This document shows, piece by piece, positions 1 to 11,100 of a DNA stretch of 64,000 nt. The first letter of the stretch is position 1. The number at the start of each line of letters is the position of its first letter. The notes under the pieces were generated by a model. That model saw only the letters and a program-made list of their open reading frames with translations. It had not been told where the DNA came from and ran no database searches. The stretch is from Polychytrium aggregatum. Its lineage: Eukaryota > Chytridiomycota > Chytridiomycetes > Polychytriales. The DNA lies in the NCBI RefSeq assembly GCF_025602895.1, contig NW_026516259.1:236296-300295 (forward strand), in the 5' to 3' direction. The translations under genes and the position numbers were made by a program.

Positions 1-1333
1 CTGATAGACGGCGGCGCCCGCTGAATAGGGTACATCGGCGCTGGAGGGGTTCGAGGGCCAGGCCGAGCCGGTTTCACCATAGTTGTGCCTTGAGGACGTC
101 TGGCGTCCATTCTGGATGGCGCCGCTGGGCAGCGAAGGATGATGTGGATACGGATAGTGCGGCGGCGAATGCTGCGAGGAGTGCACACCGTGAATTCCGT
201 GTGCTGAGCCGGACTTTTGGGGCCGAGGGGTTACTCCGGGCGGGGCCGGCCCCTTGCCGTGCAGGAACCGGCACTCTGGCCCCCGGGTGCAAGTGCCTGT
301 GAGCCAGTAGCGGCAAATGGTGGTGCTATGAAAGACACCCGAGCCCGTCTTGTTGAGTGCGGCAAAGGATGACTGGTTTGCGGCGACGTTGGGAGCAGAG
401 TGCTTTGACGGACGAGGACTGGTGGGGCTTCGGGAAGTGCCCGTGGATCCATCTGGATGGGCACTTGGGCTGACGGTGCAAGCCGAGGTTGGGGGGCTGG
501 GGCTGTTTCCGGTCCTGACGACAGCTGTACTGATTTTGAGATTATGCGAGGATTGAGAGGCTTTGTTGGGATGTCCCGTTGGCGAAATTCTGTTGTTCGA
601 GGCCGGATGTCTTGTCTGCATGACCGAGGGGACAGGCTCCAGGGAGGAACAGTCGGTGCCCGACTCGTCCGATGAGGACTTGGAGCGACAACGACCAGCA
701 TCGACCATGCGGAGAGCTGCTGGCGGGTCCGGGTGTGACTGTAAGTCAGCTTGGTGACTGAACCAACATGAATCGCTGTACTTGCAGTGCCCCCGTTTCC
801 AGTAGCGACACACGATGCTGGACCCGTTTTCGCAGTGGCCGGTGCCGGCGCCCGTGGAGACGGAAGCTTGAGCTTGAGCTGGAGCTGTAGCAGGAGCGAG
901 TGCGGGTGCGTTCTTTGGGGGCGAGGGCTTGGGTCTGGGGTATGTGGCGGCCGCAATGAGCTGCTTGATCTCTGGGGTGGTTGCATGCGCAAGGGCGTCG
1001 CCGGCAAAGGCTGTTGGGGCAAGGACATGACGAGAGACGACAGGGGTGAGGAAGGGCATATCAGACATCTCAGACAGAGCAGACATATCAGACAGAGCGG
1101 GGCCGAGCCCAGGGAACGGACGAGAGGCTCCGCTACTTACACTCGTGGTGCGGGTTGGCTCCATACCGCAGCAGCTCGACAACGCAGTCAAGGTGGTTGT
1201 ATTTGGCAGCCTCGATTAGAGGCGTTCTGCCCATCGCATCTGTCCACTCAAGCTCCAAGGCACTCGCGCTTGGCAGCAACACCCTCAGCTGCGAGACATT
1301 GCCCGAGTTGGCAGCACACCAGATTTGAGACAT
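1..1333 (-). CDS. Ankyrin-repeat and CCCH zinc-finger protein (3-prime part beyond window)
   Basis: Likely an RNA-binding regulatory protein combining N-terminal ankyrin repeats with CCCH zinc fingers. I read exon 1 as 1333-1141 and exon 2 as 1010 to the window edge. The protein starts MSQIWCAANSGN at 1333, and ankyrin motifs follow (DAMGRTPLIEAAKYNHLDCV, then ELLRYGANPHHE). After a GTAAGT...CAACAG intron, exon 2 completes a repeat (ALAHATTPEIKQLIAAA). Two CCCH fingers with C-x7-C-x5-C-x3-H spacing follow: CRYWKRGHCKYSDSCWFSH near 810-754 and CRYWLTGTCTRGPECRFLH near 315-259. They are exactly 165 codons apart and in frame, with a Ser/Pro-rich linker. The frame is still open at position 1, so the C terminus is missing. 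CCCH fingers of this type usually bind RNA; the target is unknown. Confidence 0.72.
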
Positions 1334-1746
1334 GTACGGGTCGCAGTCGAGATGAGACGGGGACGAGGTGGGAGGAGACAAGCTGGGGAAAGGACGAGGC
1401 GGAGCGGGATGGCAGGATGGGGCCGGACGATGAACCGAGGCGAGCGACGGAGGTATTGGACCGAGTCGATGGAAAGGTTGGCAGCCAAGTCGGCGAACAG
1501 GTCGATAGATAGGACCAGACAGTTCGAGAAGGGACCGAGAGACAGAAGCAGCGAGGGTATAAGACGGCGACTCTGGAAAGACACAACTGAACAGCAATCC
1601 CCCAAACCGCCAGGCAGACGTGCGGGCCGGCAAGACAGGAGAGCGGCCCGCCCGAACGTCTTTATAGACGGCCTCATACCGGTCGTTTGGCGGTGTGTTG
1701 GACTCCCGCGAGGACGACAGCACCCCCTTTCCGGAGGGGCCAGCGG

Positions 1747-1773
1747 CAGCAGCAGCAGCAGCAGCAGCAGCAG
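1747..1773. repeat. (CAG)9 trinucleotide tract
   Basis: Nine uninterrupted CAG units in non-coding sequence. They create poly-Ser/Ala/Gln frames that look coding but have no other support. Confidence 0.9.
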
Positions 1774-2154
1774 GCGAAGGTCAGAGCCACCCGCAAGTGA
1801 CCCTTGCTTTCTTGTTCGGCAGCCAACGCGGGGGGGGGTCGAAGCAGGAGACGCAGCAACAGGCGGACAAGGACAGCGAGCAGCTCCGCGACTTGCTTCT
1901 GTTGCTGCTGTTGTTGCTGTTGCTGTTGGGCAGTGTCAGAGTCGCTGTCGGTGTGGCTTTTGCAAAGACATCCGCCGCTGCTCGTGGATGTTGTTCGCGA
2001 TGCTGTTGGTCTCGACGGCCGGTCTGCTGGGTCGCAACAACGGACTGCAGACGAGCAAGACGGCGCCGTCTGGCCATTGGTGTGCGGTTGGAGGGTCCAC
2101 CGCCGGTGGTGGCAGCAGCATCGATAGAGTCGCAGCATCGACAGCACCGACAGC

Positions 2155-2240
2155 AGGACCATCAGGCAGGACCACCAGGCAGGACCACCATCAGGCAGGA
2201 CCATCTGGCAGGATCAACTGGCAGGATCAACTGGCAAACC
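2155..2240. repeat. Degenerate GGCAGGACCA-type minisatellite
   Basis: Tandem units of about 10-13 bp built on GGCAGGACCA, drifting to GGCAGGATCAACT at the right end, with no coding context. Confidence 0.75.
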
Positions 2241-2330
2241 GACCTGCGGACATAAGAGTGCAACCTGCGACGCGATTGGTGCAGCGCGCTGATTGGCCCG
2301 CGTCGGCCCAGGCGTGCGCAAATTTTCGCA

Positions 2331-2358
2331 GCCGAGGCACCCTTAAGGGTGCCTCGGC
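2331..2358. repeat. Perfect 28-bp palindrome
   Basis: The half-site GCCGAGGCACCCTT is followed directly by its reverse complement, with no spacer, centred on TTAA. The symmetry breaks at the next base on both sides (a on each side). Confidence 0.95.
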
Positions 2359-3998
2359 ACACCCACCCGCGTGTCTGCGTCGCAGCGGCTCGATCCCTGT
2401 GGAGGGCACGGCCGATGCCGATGCCGATGCCGGTGTTGGTGCCGATGCCGATGACGGCGATGGTGTCGGTGTTGGTGTTGGTGGTGAAGGCGGTGTTGAT
2501 GACATGTCGTGCCAACGTGGATAAGTGCCGCCGTCGATACAAATGTCACGATGCAAATGTCATGTCGCCGATACAATATCACGGCGCCAACACGATATCG
2601 CTGTCGATACCAGTGCGAATATCGCTGTTCCTGTGGCTCCTGCTCGGACCAAGCCCGCGCTCCACCACCAGCTCAGAACCACCCCCCAGAGGGCCCCTCT
2701 CGCGCTGGCCTGCAGATACGGGTGCAGAAGCACCCGTAATGCTTGCGCGGCCGCCGTCGGACGACCCGCGGACGACGCCGTCGCATCGCTCGAGCGGTGC
2801 AAGCAGCCGTCAGCCCTGGTCTGCTGGTACGGAAGACGTATCGGCTCGCATATCCGCTCGCATATCCGCTCGCATATCGGCCTGGCGCCCGTCAGCCCAG
2901 CGCATATCGATCTTGCGCCCTGTTCGTCCGGTCCGGGGGGGCGTATCGGTCCTGCATTACCCCCCTGCATTATCGCCCCACCACTGGTCCCCCTCTCTCC
3001 TCACCCATGCCCAGCCCGCGCTTTGGCTGAGTGTCCAAGTCCATCCGCTGTCTCCTGCATCTCTCCTGCAGCTGCCTCGCCGAGCATTGGCCAGTAACCT
3101 GCACCCCGTTTCTCCGAGCCCCGGCATCCCACACCCCGCACCCCGAAGCCGCTCGTGTGGGTGGACACCAGCGCACAGCTCGTGGGCAGATTCCGAGGCA
3201 CCCCAGCTCAGTGGGGGGACAGGACGTCTCCAGCATCCATCTTTTGTCGCAAGAGGATGCATCCACCAGCCGCGACTCTGCGCGGCCGCCCAGCGTGTCC
3301 CCATGCCGACCTGGCTCTGCGCCCCAAATCCAATCTTGCTGCTTGGGCTGTGGAGCGGGAAAGGGGGTTGGTCAAATGACCCGCCAGCAGAACACCGCGC
3401 CGGCCCATTTCATCCCGAACGGCCACTCCCAGGCTGACCGGGGCTGTTTGCTGGGGTCGGTGCGGGCTCATGCATCCCACCAAGCAGGGGGCGACCCATC
3501 CGCCGCTGAGCACGCCTTTCCGCTATCGCTGCAGCACAGGCGGCCTATCCTGGACCCATGGGCGACACTGCGGCCGGCTCGTGCCGAAGCGGATCCACAA
3601 TTTGCCATCCATCGCTCTCCCGCTTTCTTCCTGTCTTGCCTCCTGTCCCGCTTCCTGCCTCGCTCGTTCCCTGCACCGCTTTCACTCCACCCTCGGCGCT
3701 ATCCACTTGCCGAGGGTATTGTCATCCGGGACTGACTGGCATTTTGTTCCACTTGCCGGTCTCGATCCAGCCCAGTTGCCCCATATGCGTGCTCAGTAGT
3801 AATACATGTTCGCTGTCGAGTGTCCTTGGAATCAGTGCTCAGCGGGCATGGCCTTGCCTCAATCAGACTCGGCCTGGATCACATCCCATTGCATCCCTTC
3901 AATTCCGGCGGGCTGCTAGATGCGCTCCCCCCCTCCCTCACCATCGGATTCTGCCATCGCTGCCCTGCAAACTTTAGCCAGAGCGCAAGCGGGTCCAG

Positions 3999-6225
3999 AT
4001 GAAGCCATTTCTGTCCCAGATCACTTCATATCCATCCTTCGAGGACCCGGCCAAGCATATCGCGTTCGAACCGCCGCGCTTTCTCACGGCCGGTCAAAGT
4101 CTCTCGAGCAGCAGCCATGTCGAAACCATCAGCGCGGCCTGCATCGAGCAAAGACTTGACGGCCTGCCGCTCGAGATCTGCGAGACCATCTTCGTGTATG
4201 CTTCCAACCCGCAGCTGGCTCATGTCTGCCGACGCTTCCGCCGCATCTCGCAGTCGGCCTGGATCCGAGCACGCTTTCTTCTCCAAAAGTATCCGACGAG
4301 CGCGCTCGCAAAATGCTGGGGCTATCCGTTCATGCGTGCCCTTGGCGACAGGCCCTGTCGGTGCGGAGACCGTAAAGTTCAAGCAGCCGGGCTCGCTCGC
4401 ATCCACCCACGCCTTGGCGGCAGTTTGCTCAAACCAGATGTGTGCCCTCTGGAACAGCACCAGATCAAGGTGTGCTCGTATCTGATCGACTTGGGTGCCG
4501 GCGTCGACCGAGGCGGACAGCAGTGTCTCCGGCATGCTGTCGCTGATGGACACATGTGCCTACTCGACTTTTTCCTATCGCTCGGGATCGACCCGGATGT
4601 GCAACTCCTTCCCAAGATGACGATCGCAAAGCGCGTCCTGGGGGTGCTCAAGCCCCAGTCCCGCTCTTTGGTTGTGGACGAGGCCGACCCTGCGGTGGAC
4701 GACGCTGGCCCGGCTATGGAAGCGGCATTCACTCCCCAATTCGGCACAGCTGGTCCAGCAGCCTCGGTACAGATCGTGGTCGAGGTTCAGGAGGGCCCAG
4801 GACCGAGCGCCTCTCATCCTCCACAACCACTGCCATTACCTCTGCCACCGCCACTGCTGCTGCCCGCACCGACACAGGTCGCCTTGCCTGCCGCTCCTTT
4901 GGCCCGGAATTCACGACGCAGGCCGATGAAAAATACCCTTTTGATCCAGGCCGTACAGAGCCGGAATGTCCCACTTGTTCGCAAACTTGCATCCAAACGG
5001 CATGTCATCCACAGATGCACGCTGACTCGGCCCCAGCCGACCGCCACGCAGGACACTGCTGCTCCGTCAGCCAGCACCTGGGCCGATCCTACCTCGACAC
5101 TGATGCACAACCCGGCATCGCTCGAATCACCCAAGCCAGACTTGCGCATTCGGGTCTCTCAAATCCACCCGCTGGCTCTGTCCGAGGCTCTCGATGTGGC
5201 TCTGATGGCGAGAAGTATCCAGATTGCCGAAATTCTCGTGTCTGAAGGTGCTCGAGCCACAAGCCGGACAGTCCAGAAGCTCATCCGACGAGGCACGGCA
5301 TGGCGTCTCACCCTTGGAGTACGCGAGCGGTATTCCGGAGCCCTGGTGCTGGCGATTCAAACTCTGCCGGATTCTGAGTTTCGACGGCTAGGTAGGTCAC
5401 GGGAGTATGTAGGAGTCTGTGTCGGTGCGTAGAACGCATGTGAGAGCGTGGAAGAGTGCAAGAATATGTGAGCATCGATATGTGGCTGATACGCATAGGG
5501 ATGTCATCCGCTCGGTTGCATCGATGGCAAGGAGTCCACTGCCATCCAAGCAGCCAGGCGCTAGAGGCCTGGCTGTGATGCATTGCTTCGACAACCCTGC
5601 CGTCCTAGCGCATTAATCTATCTGGACCGGACGTCTCTCAAAACGTGTTGGCTGAACAATTCGATCGACGCACCCATGTACCCCCATCACAGAGGGATTC
5701 TTGATGCGGTCGTGCGCTGAGATTGGGGCAGTCTCGGCCGTAAAGGCCTGTGTCGACCGCGGCGGCGATGTCAACGTCTGGGACGGCATCCCGCTCTACA
5801 CAAGCATCTATAACGGCAACCTCGAAGTCAATCGATATCTGTTGAGCGTCAACGCCACCACCGACTACTTTGACTGGCGACAAAAGCTGTTTTGTCTGAC
5901 CCTCATGAGCATCGAGGCCTTTGCCATCGCGCTGTTTCTCATCCTGGCATTTATCTGGATCACAGGCGTCGTCTGCAGCCTCGGTCAATGGGTTGGCGTC
6001 ACCCCCGCAACCGGAAATCGCCTCCTGAGCGGGTGGGGCGGTGATCCCGGCACAACCATGGCCGAGCTCACCGCCATGGCAACACCGTCGGCGCTGGCTC
6101 TTATTCTGATGTACCGTCTGGCGCCCTTCCATCGGATGTGCATCGGATTTGTGTGCACCTGTCGCGAGGACCGGCGCCGGAAGATCATGCGACGACGAAA
6201 CATGACCACTCCAACGATAGAATAG
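3999..6225 (+). CDS. F-box/ankyrin-repeat protein with C-terminal membrane segments
   Basis: Possibly a membrane-anchored substrate adaptor; function is inferred from domains only. Exons 3999-5391 and 5693-6225 join in frame to about 641 aa, through a GTAGGT donor and a CACAG acceptor that produce a GAG codon. Residues of about 50-95 form an F-box-like helix bundle (LDGLPLEICETIFVYASNPQ, then LAHVCRRFRRIS). Ankyrin-like repeats follow (KVCSYLIDLGAGVDRGGQQC, LLDFFLSLGIDPD, ALMARSIQIAEILVSEGA, and in exon 2 AVKACVDRGGDVNVWDG). A Pro-rich linker interrupts them. Exon 2 then encodes a strong hydrophobic segment (AFAIALFLILAFIWITGVV), a weaker second one and a basic tail (RRRKIMRRRN). F-box plus ankyrin plus transmembrane is an unusual combination. 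The first ATG at 3999 was chosen because the frame is open from there; a later start is possible. Confidence 0.65.
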
Positions 6226-6895
6226 AATCAAAGGGCCGACTCTGGGCACATGGCCACTTTGTTTTTGGTTTGCTTTTTTTTTTTTTCTTCTTCTTCTTCT
6301 TCTTCTTCCCAAAACACAGAGCCATAAGCTGTTCCGATCTCGATTTCGTGCTGGGGGATTGCGCATTCTAACGGCGTTATGAGACAGAGATCTATTGTGT
6401 GTGCCTGATGAGCAAGTGCTTCCAGTGGACCACTCCTGCTTCAGAATACAGTTGATGCAAACGAAGGGGGCGACCAGCTTATTGCTCAACGGCGGAGGCT
6501 GCCGAGGTCTTTGGGTTGGTTTCATACGGATCCGTTGGACGCAGGCGGTCGTCGGTTCTGCTGTCAAAGTTGGAATGGGACGGCGCCACGTGTCTGGATC
6601 TGGGGGGCGGCAGATGGATGCACTATGAAAAAATTTCTTGTTAATAAAATGAGCGAGAACGAAAAAACGCGCTCTCGGAGCCACCTCGGTCGGCGAGAAG
6701 AGCAGTCTCTGGCGAGAGACCAGCGAGGGAAGGCGAGAAGCCTCTCGCCGTCACACACACACACACACTTTGCAAGGGAGTCAACCACCTCCCATCGACC
6801 ATCCCAAGAGGGATGGCAACCCCGAAGTGGACTGCCCAGAATATGGGCGACCCGGCATCCACTGTCGACATACTCAAGGAACAGTGCGAGATACT
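6226..6895. other. Intergenic region with polypyrimidine and CA tracts
   Basis: No gene seen. It contains a T/TTC tract at about 6273-6309 on the plus strand just downstream of the F-box gene, and a short (CA)n run near 6754-6770. Confidence 0.6.
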
Positions 6896-7711
6896 TACAG
6901 TCTATCCAGAAAGAAACGGGACAGTCACTTTCTGGCTTCAGATGTCTGAAACCCGCTGACTGACTGTAGAACCCAGTGAGCAAGCCGTGAGATTGCACTC
7001 CTGTCTTCGTTGGCAATCGAGTGGTTATGGTTGGTTTTGGAAGCACAGTCTTGGATGCACTTGGTCGATCTCCTGTGGCGATGATCGACTTGTATTGATG
7101 TGTCGATGTGGGAGTGTGTTGAACTCGTTCACCGAGCACACATGGATCTTGGAGACGGATCAGTCTGGTGGGCGTCTCTGGTGGTGGTGGAACTGCTCAA
7201 AGTACTTGGCAAACCTGAGTCTCCTGGGACTGGATGCGTATCCCTTCCCCTGCTTCCACGAGGCATTTCCAAAGGCAATCACCACTTCGGTCTCCTTTGG
7301 TGCCTGGTCGATGACTTGCTTGCACATCTCGTGGACGGTGCGCTGTCGCTTGCTGTGGAGATCGAGTCGCTTGAATCGCCGTCGCCGGGTCAGGCTGAAG
7401 TACAGCTGTTTCTCCAGCATGTCTCCAGTGAACACATGGCGAATGTATTGCAGGAAGGGATCCAACCCGGGGATCTTGGGACTTGGTGTGGTGCTCATCC
7501 ATTCCTGCAGACCAAGGATCTTGTGGGTGCTCTGGATCCACTTGGTCGCCTGGGTGGTGTCTTTCGCTTGTGGGGAGCCATCTGGCGAGAAAATAGCGAC
7601 GATGGCTGGTTCTGCCCTTGGGAAAGAAAAATTTTCCTCAAAACCAGCGCATTTTTGGGCTGGCAGAGATACTGCGCAGTGGCGTCCTTGATTCAGATCC
7701 AGAAACGCATC
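6896..7711 (-). pseudogene. Fanzor-type (TnpB-like) element remnant A, central nuclease region
   Basis: Read on the minus strand, 7711-7160 is one open frame of 184 codons with the central part of a Fanzor/TnpB-like nuclease. It has the basic helix TRRRRFKRLDLHSKRQRTV, the RuvC-II-type strand ETEVVIAFGNASW, and the family block GKGYASSPRRLRFAKYFEQF. It stops just after HHHQRRPPD. DNA resembling the start of the next block (NEFNT) continues, but the zinc ribbon is absent. The RuvC-I block is not recognisable upstream, where a stop precedes the frame. The 3-prime side ends at 6923-6896 in a terminal motif shared with copies C and D. This is an inactive fragment, clearly diverged in sequence from copies C and D. 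Confidence 0.72.
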
Positions 7712-8109
7712 GCTCGCTCAATCAGTCGTGGGAAGACATCTTGTCAAGGTGAGTCTTGCCTGATAGCCAAACGATCATGTCATCTCGCTGACACACAGCC
7801 ACGCTTGACTAAGTTTCCAACCAGAGAGATTCAGATGGTGGTGGTTCTTGTCCGCAATCGGAGTGGAGCTTCCAACAATGATACAATTGGTCATTCCTCC
7901 ACACCAATTGCCCACCACCACCGTCAATCGGCTCAAGGTGATACCAAATGCCGTCAACCGACCATGGCCGGATTCCAACTTTGCTGCGTCACATACAACG
8001 TGACTTTCAGGTGACCGAGATGAGCAGCCGCGAGGGGCCGGATAAAATTGATAGTGTTGGTTTCCAGCGCTAGTCTCCTCCTCCTCCTCACCACCACGTC
8101 ATTCGCCCG
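7712..8109. other. Intergenic region upstream of coiled-coil gene
   Basis: About 400 bp with no gene recognised. Presumably it contains the promoter of the plus-strand gene starting at 8110, after a CT-rich stretch near 8073-8100. Confidence 0.5.
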
Positions 8110-11100
8110 ATGGGGTCTTCAGCAGAATCGTTCTTTACCCGGCTGCTTGAGGACCAGCCCGACCGCCAGAGCGGCGTCGCCGTGGTCCTGGGCATCTGCA
8201 AGATGGTCGCCGAGGGCAAAGAGAGCTGTGGCCTCCCCCAGCGCAAGCTCCCATGCATGCTGCTCCTGGCGACGCTGGAAACGAAGCAGTATGTCCTCGA
8301 CTTTACGGCCTCCAGCATCCACAGCGGTGCCGCCAAGGAAAAGACGGCGCAGAAATGGGCGTCGCTGGAGAGCAAGTCGATCGACCTGCTCGGCGAAATC
8401 CGCTTCCCGATTCCGGCCGCCAAGCTCATCCAGCTGTGGTCCGAGTCAGGCGTCTCGCTCGAGCAAGAGGGGCCGGGCCTGCTCGATCTCGCTGGAACCC
8501 AGCTCGCCAACTACCTCCAGATGGTCAATATGGTCTGGGCCAGCCCAGCCTCGCTCGAGGAATCGTGGGTCATCAGCATGTACACCCAGCTCGCTCGGAT
8601 GCAGGCCGTCAAGCGGGTCGTCAACATTGCCGGAGACTGGATCCCGCTCTCCATCTCCAAGATATGCTCGGCCAGAGACAAGTTTGATGTCTCGCTGCTG
8701 ACCTCGACGCCTTCGCCGCTGCAGCTGACGCCGTACGACCAGCTCTCGGTCGCCTTTGAGGACCGCACCCGTCGCGAGCTCCAGGAGCATGTGTCGCAGA
8801 CGGCCCTGTCGATCATGCAGCTCCAATCGGGCTACGACCGCAAGCTTGGGGAGGCCGACTCTCAGATCGAGTGCCTGAAGCTCGAAAACAAGCAACAAAA
8901 GGACCTGATCGAGCAAATCGTGCGACGAAACTCCAAGACCCTTGAGGAGCGGCAGCAGCAGATCAAGACGCTGGAGCAGGCTCTTACGGAAGCCCGGTCA
9001 AAAGCGATGCCGATATCGGCTCGCGGCGCATGGGAAAACGACACCGTTGATCTCGAAAGCGGGCTCGGTTTGCCGCTGGTGTCCAGTTCCGGTCCCAGCT
9101 CCAGCTCCAGCTCCAGTTTCAGCTCCAGTTTCGGCTCCAGCTTTGAGCACGAACGGGTCCGCCGGGCTGCAGCAGTCTCGCTCTTTGGCGATGCATCTCC
9201 AGCTAGGCAAGATGCCTGCCTGGATTCGCCGCCTCTGTCGAGCCTCGATCGCCATCTTCTCTCAAAGGAGATGGACAAGAGCACGCGCATCAAGAACCTG
9301 GCTCGGCTGGTCGAGCAGGCTTTGCTGGAGCTCGAGCAAGAAGAACACGCCGAGATGGGCCTTGGGCTCGAGGACGGTTTGAACAAGCTACTGCTGACGC
9401 ACGACCCGCCCGAGAAACGAGAAGCCTCAACGGCCGACGTCTTCCACATCACCCATCTCGAGAGCCAGATCAAGCACCTGATCGAGGCTTACAAAAAGCG
9501 CGCGGCAAACCTCAAGCAACGAGCACGAATTCACGCCATCAAGACGGCCGAGGAAGATCCCATTCCCGTGCCCGTCCCGATCCCGGTTGTCGCCGCCACC
9601 GCCACCACCACATCAAACCGACGGCGCAAGAACAAAAGGGTGCCTCAAAACAGCAACCCAAATAGTGCAGCTTCAGCCGCAGCGACAGCGACAGTGCCCT
9701 CGCTGGGGTCGTCTGAATCAGCTGATGCGACACAGTCCACATCGCTGCCTACTGCAGCCGCATCGTCGGCGCAATATGAAGCATCGCTCCGGAACTGTAG
9801 CCTCGTCAAGAAGATAGAGGAAGAGTGTCGGCGTACGTACACCAAGAAGATCGAGAACCAACGCGACGAACTCAACCGCTCCGAGCAGCGCATCAAGGAG
9901 ATGACGGGCACAATCGCAAAACTCAAGACACAGGCGGCCGAGAGCGAGTCCAGCCTGGTGACCTTGAAGCAGCGCTACAAGGAGATCCTTTCGCTGATTC
10001 TACGACACCCCGAATTTGGCTCCTACCGACCGGAGAAGATGCCCCAGCCAGCCAGCAGCGATTGGATCATCGACTTGCTTTCGAGCACGGACGCAGATGT
10101 TGATCTCGCCCAGGTGCGGGCTGATCTCGAGTATGCCACCGAGTTTGGTAGTCGTGCCCAGATACAGCAAGAGAACAACGCCCTCAAGCACAAGATCCAA
10201 GAGCATCAGGACCACATCGACCGCATCAGGGAGACAGCAACGACCAAGCAATCGGAAAACGACGCCCTGCGAGCGGAGCTAGCGGCAAAGTCCGACAGAC
10301 TCGCACAGGTATCTCGCGAGCATGCGACGGCAGTCCAGGAGCTCGAGACGGCATCGCACGAGCTGGTGTCAAGATGCAAGGAGCAGTCCGCCTTGTCGGA
10401 AGCCCTGGCGAGCCGTTCGGCCGAGCTCGATGCAGCAAATCGCGCGATTGAAGAAGAACAAACTGGCTCGGCTGAACTGGCGCAGGAGAACGCACAACTA
10501 CAGAGCAAGTCTGACGAACTCACAGCCGAGATTGCCGTGCATCAAAAGACCATCGACAGCCTCGAGGCAGAGCTGGTACGCTGCAAAGGCGAGACTCTAG
10601 CCCTTCAGCGACTCGTGGACGAGTCACAAGAGTATATCAGCCAGCTGCAGCACGAGATTGTTCACTTGCAGGCGCAACAACGGCCAACAGGAGCAGGGTC
10701 CACAGGGTTGCCGGAGGAGGCATGCTCAGTCGAAGCCGCGGATCTGCTCGAAGACCGGACCAATCGAATCTTGTCGCAGGTGTTTTCTGAGATGGCCGAG
10801 ATCCTCAAGAGCCGGCTGGCAGACAAGCCGACACATGCTATAGCACCTCCGATCCGGTCACCGGCGCCCATCCATAACATCAGACCGAGCCATGCCGCAG
10901 TCCAGCGCGCGGAAGTAGCCCCTGCTCGGCGCGGAGGCAATGACATGCTGCTGACCGAGCCGTTTGTGTCGCCCGCCCCTGGTTACCCGATAGCCAGCCC
11001 TCCCACAGGCGTTCCCGGGTTCGTGCCCCACTATCCCGTGGGTCTGCCGTATCTCCCGCCGTCTCCAAGCATTGTGAAGCTTCCCTTTGACCATGGCAAC

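Larger units (their letters stand above)
1334..3998. other. Repeat-rich intergenic region
   Basis: No convincing gene in about 2.7 kb. Open frames exist on both strands but are compositionally biased products of simple repeats. The stretch contains a (CAG)9 tract near 1747, CTG/TTG tracts near 1890-1930, a decayed GGCAGGACCA-type minisatellite at 2155-2240, a 28-bp palindrome at 2331, GATGCC-type repeats at 2410-2500 and CGCATATC(C/G) repeats near 2845-2880. It probably holds the 5-prime regions of the two flanking, divergently oriented genes. Confidence 0.6.

Noticed and set aside
1674-2204. Poly-Gln/poly-Cys frames around CAG and CTG tracts
   Set aside because: Explained by trinucleotide repeats read in different frames; no start context or conserved sequence.
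2349-3437. Plus-strand open frame of 362 codons in the repeat-rich region
   Set aside because: Begins in Met-Pro repeats made by the GATGCC-type array and is compositionally biased throughout with no domain.
5638-6684. Minus-strand open frame of 348 codons opposite the F-box gene exon 2
   Set aside because: Low-complexity Arg/Lys run comes from the TTC tract, and no family feature is visible; the opposite strand has ankyrin and membrane segments.
7020-7070. Shared QSHGLLT block in Fanzor copies A and B considered as a separate gene
   Set aside because: It is short, without a start or other conserved neighbours, and occurs only with the element remnants, so it was treated as part of them.
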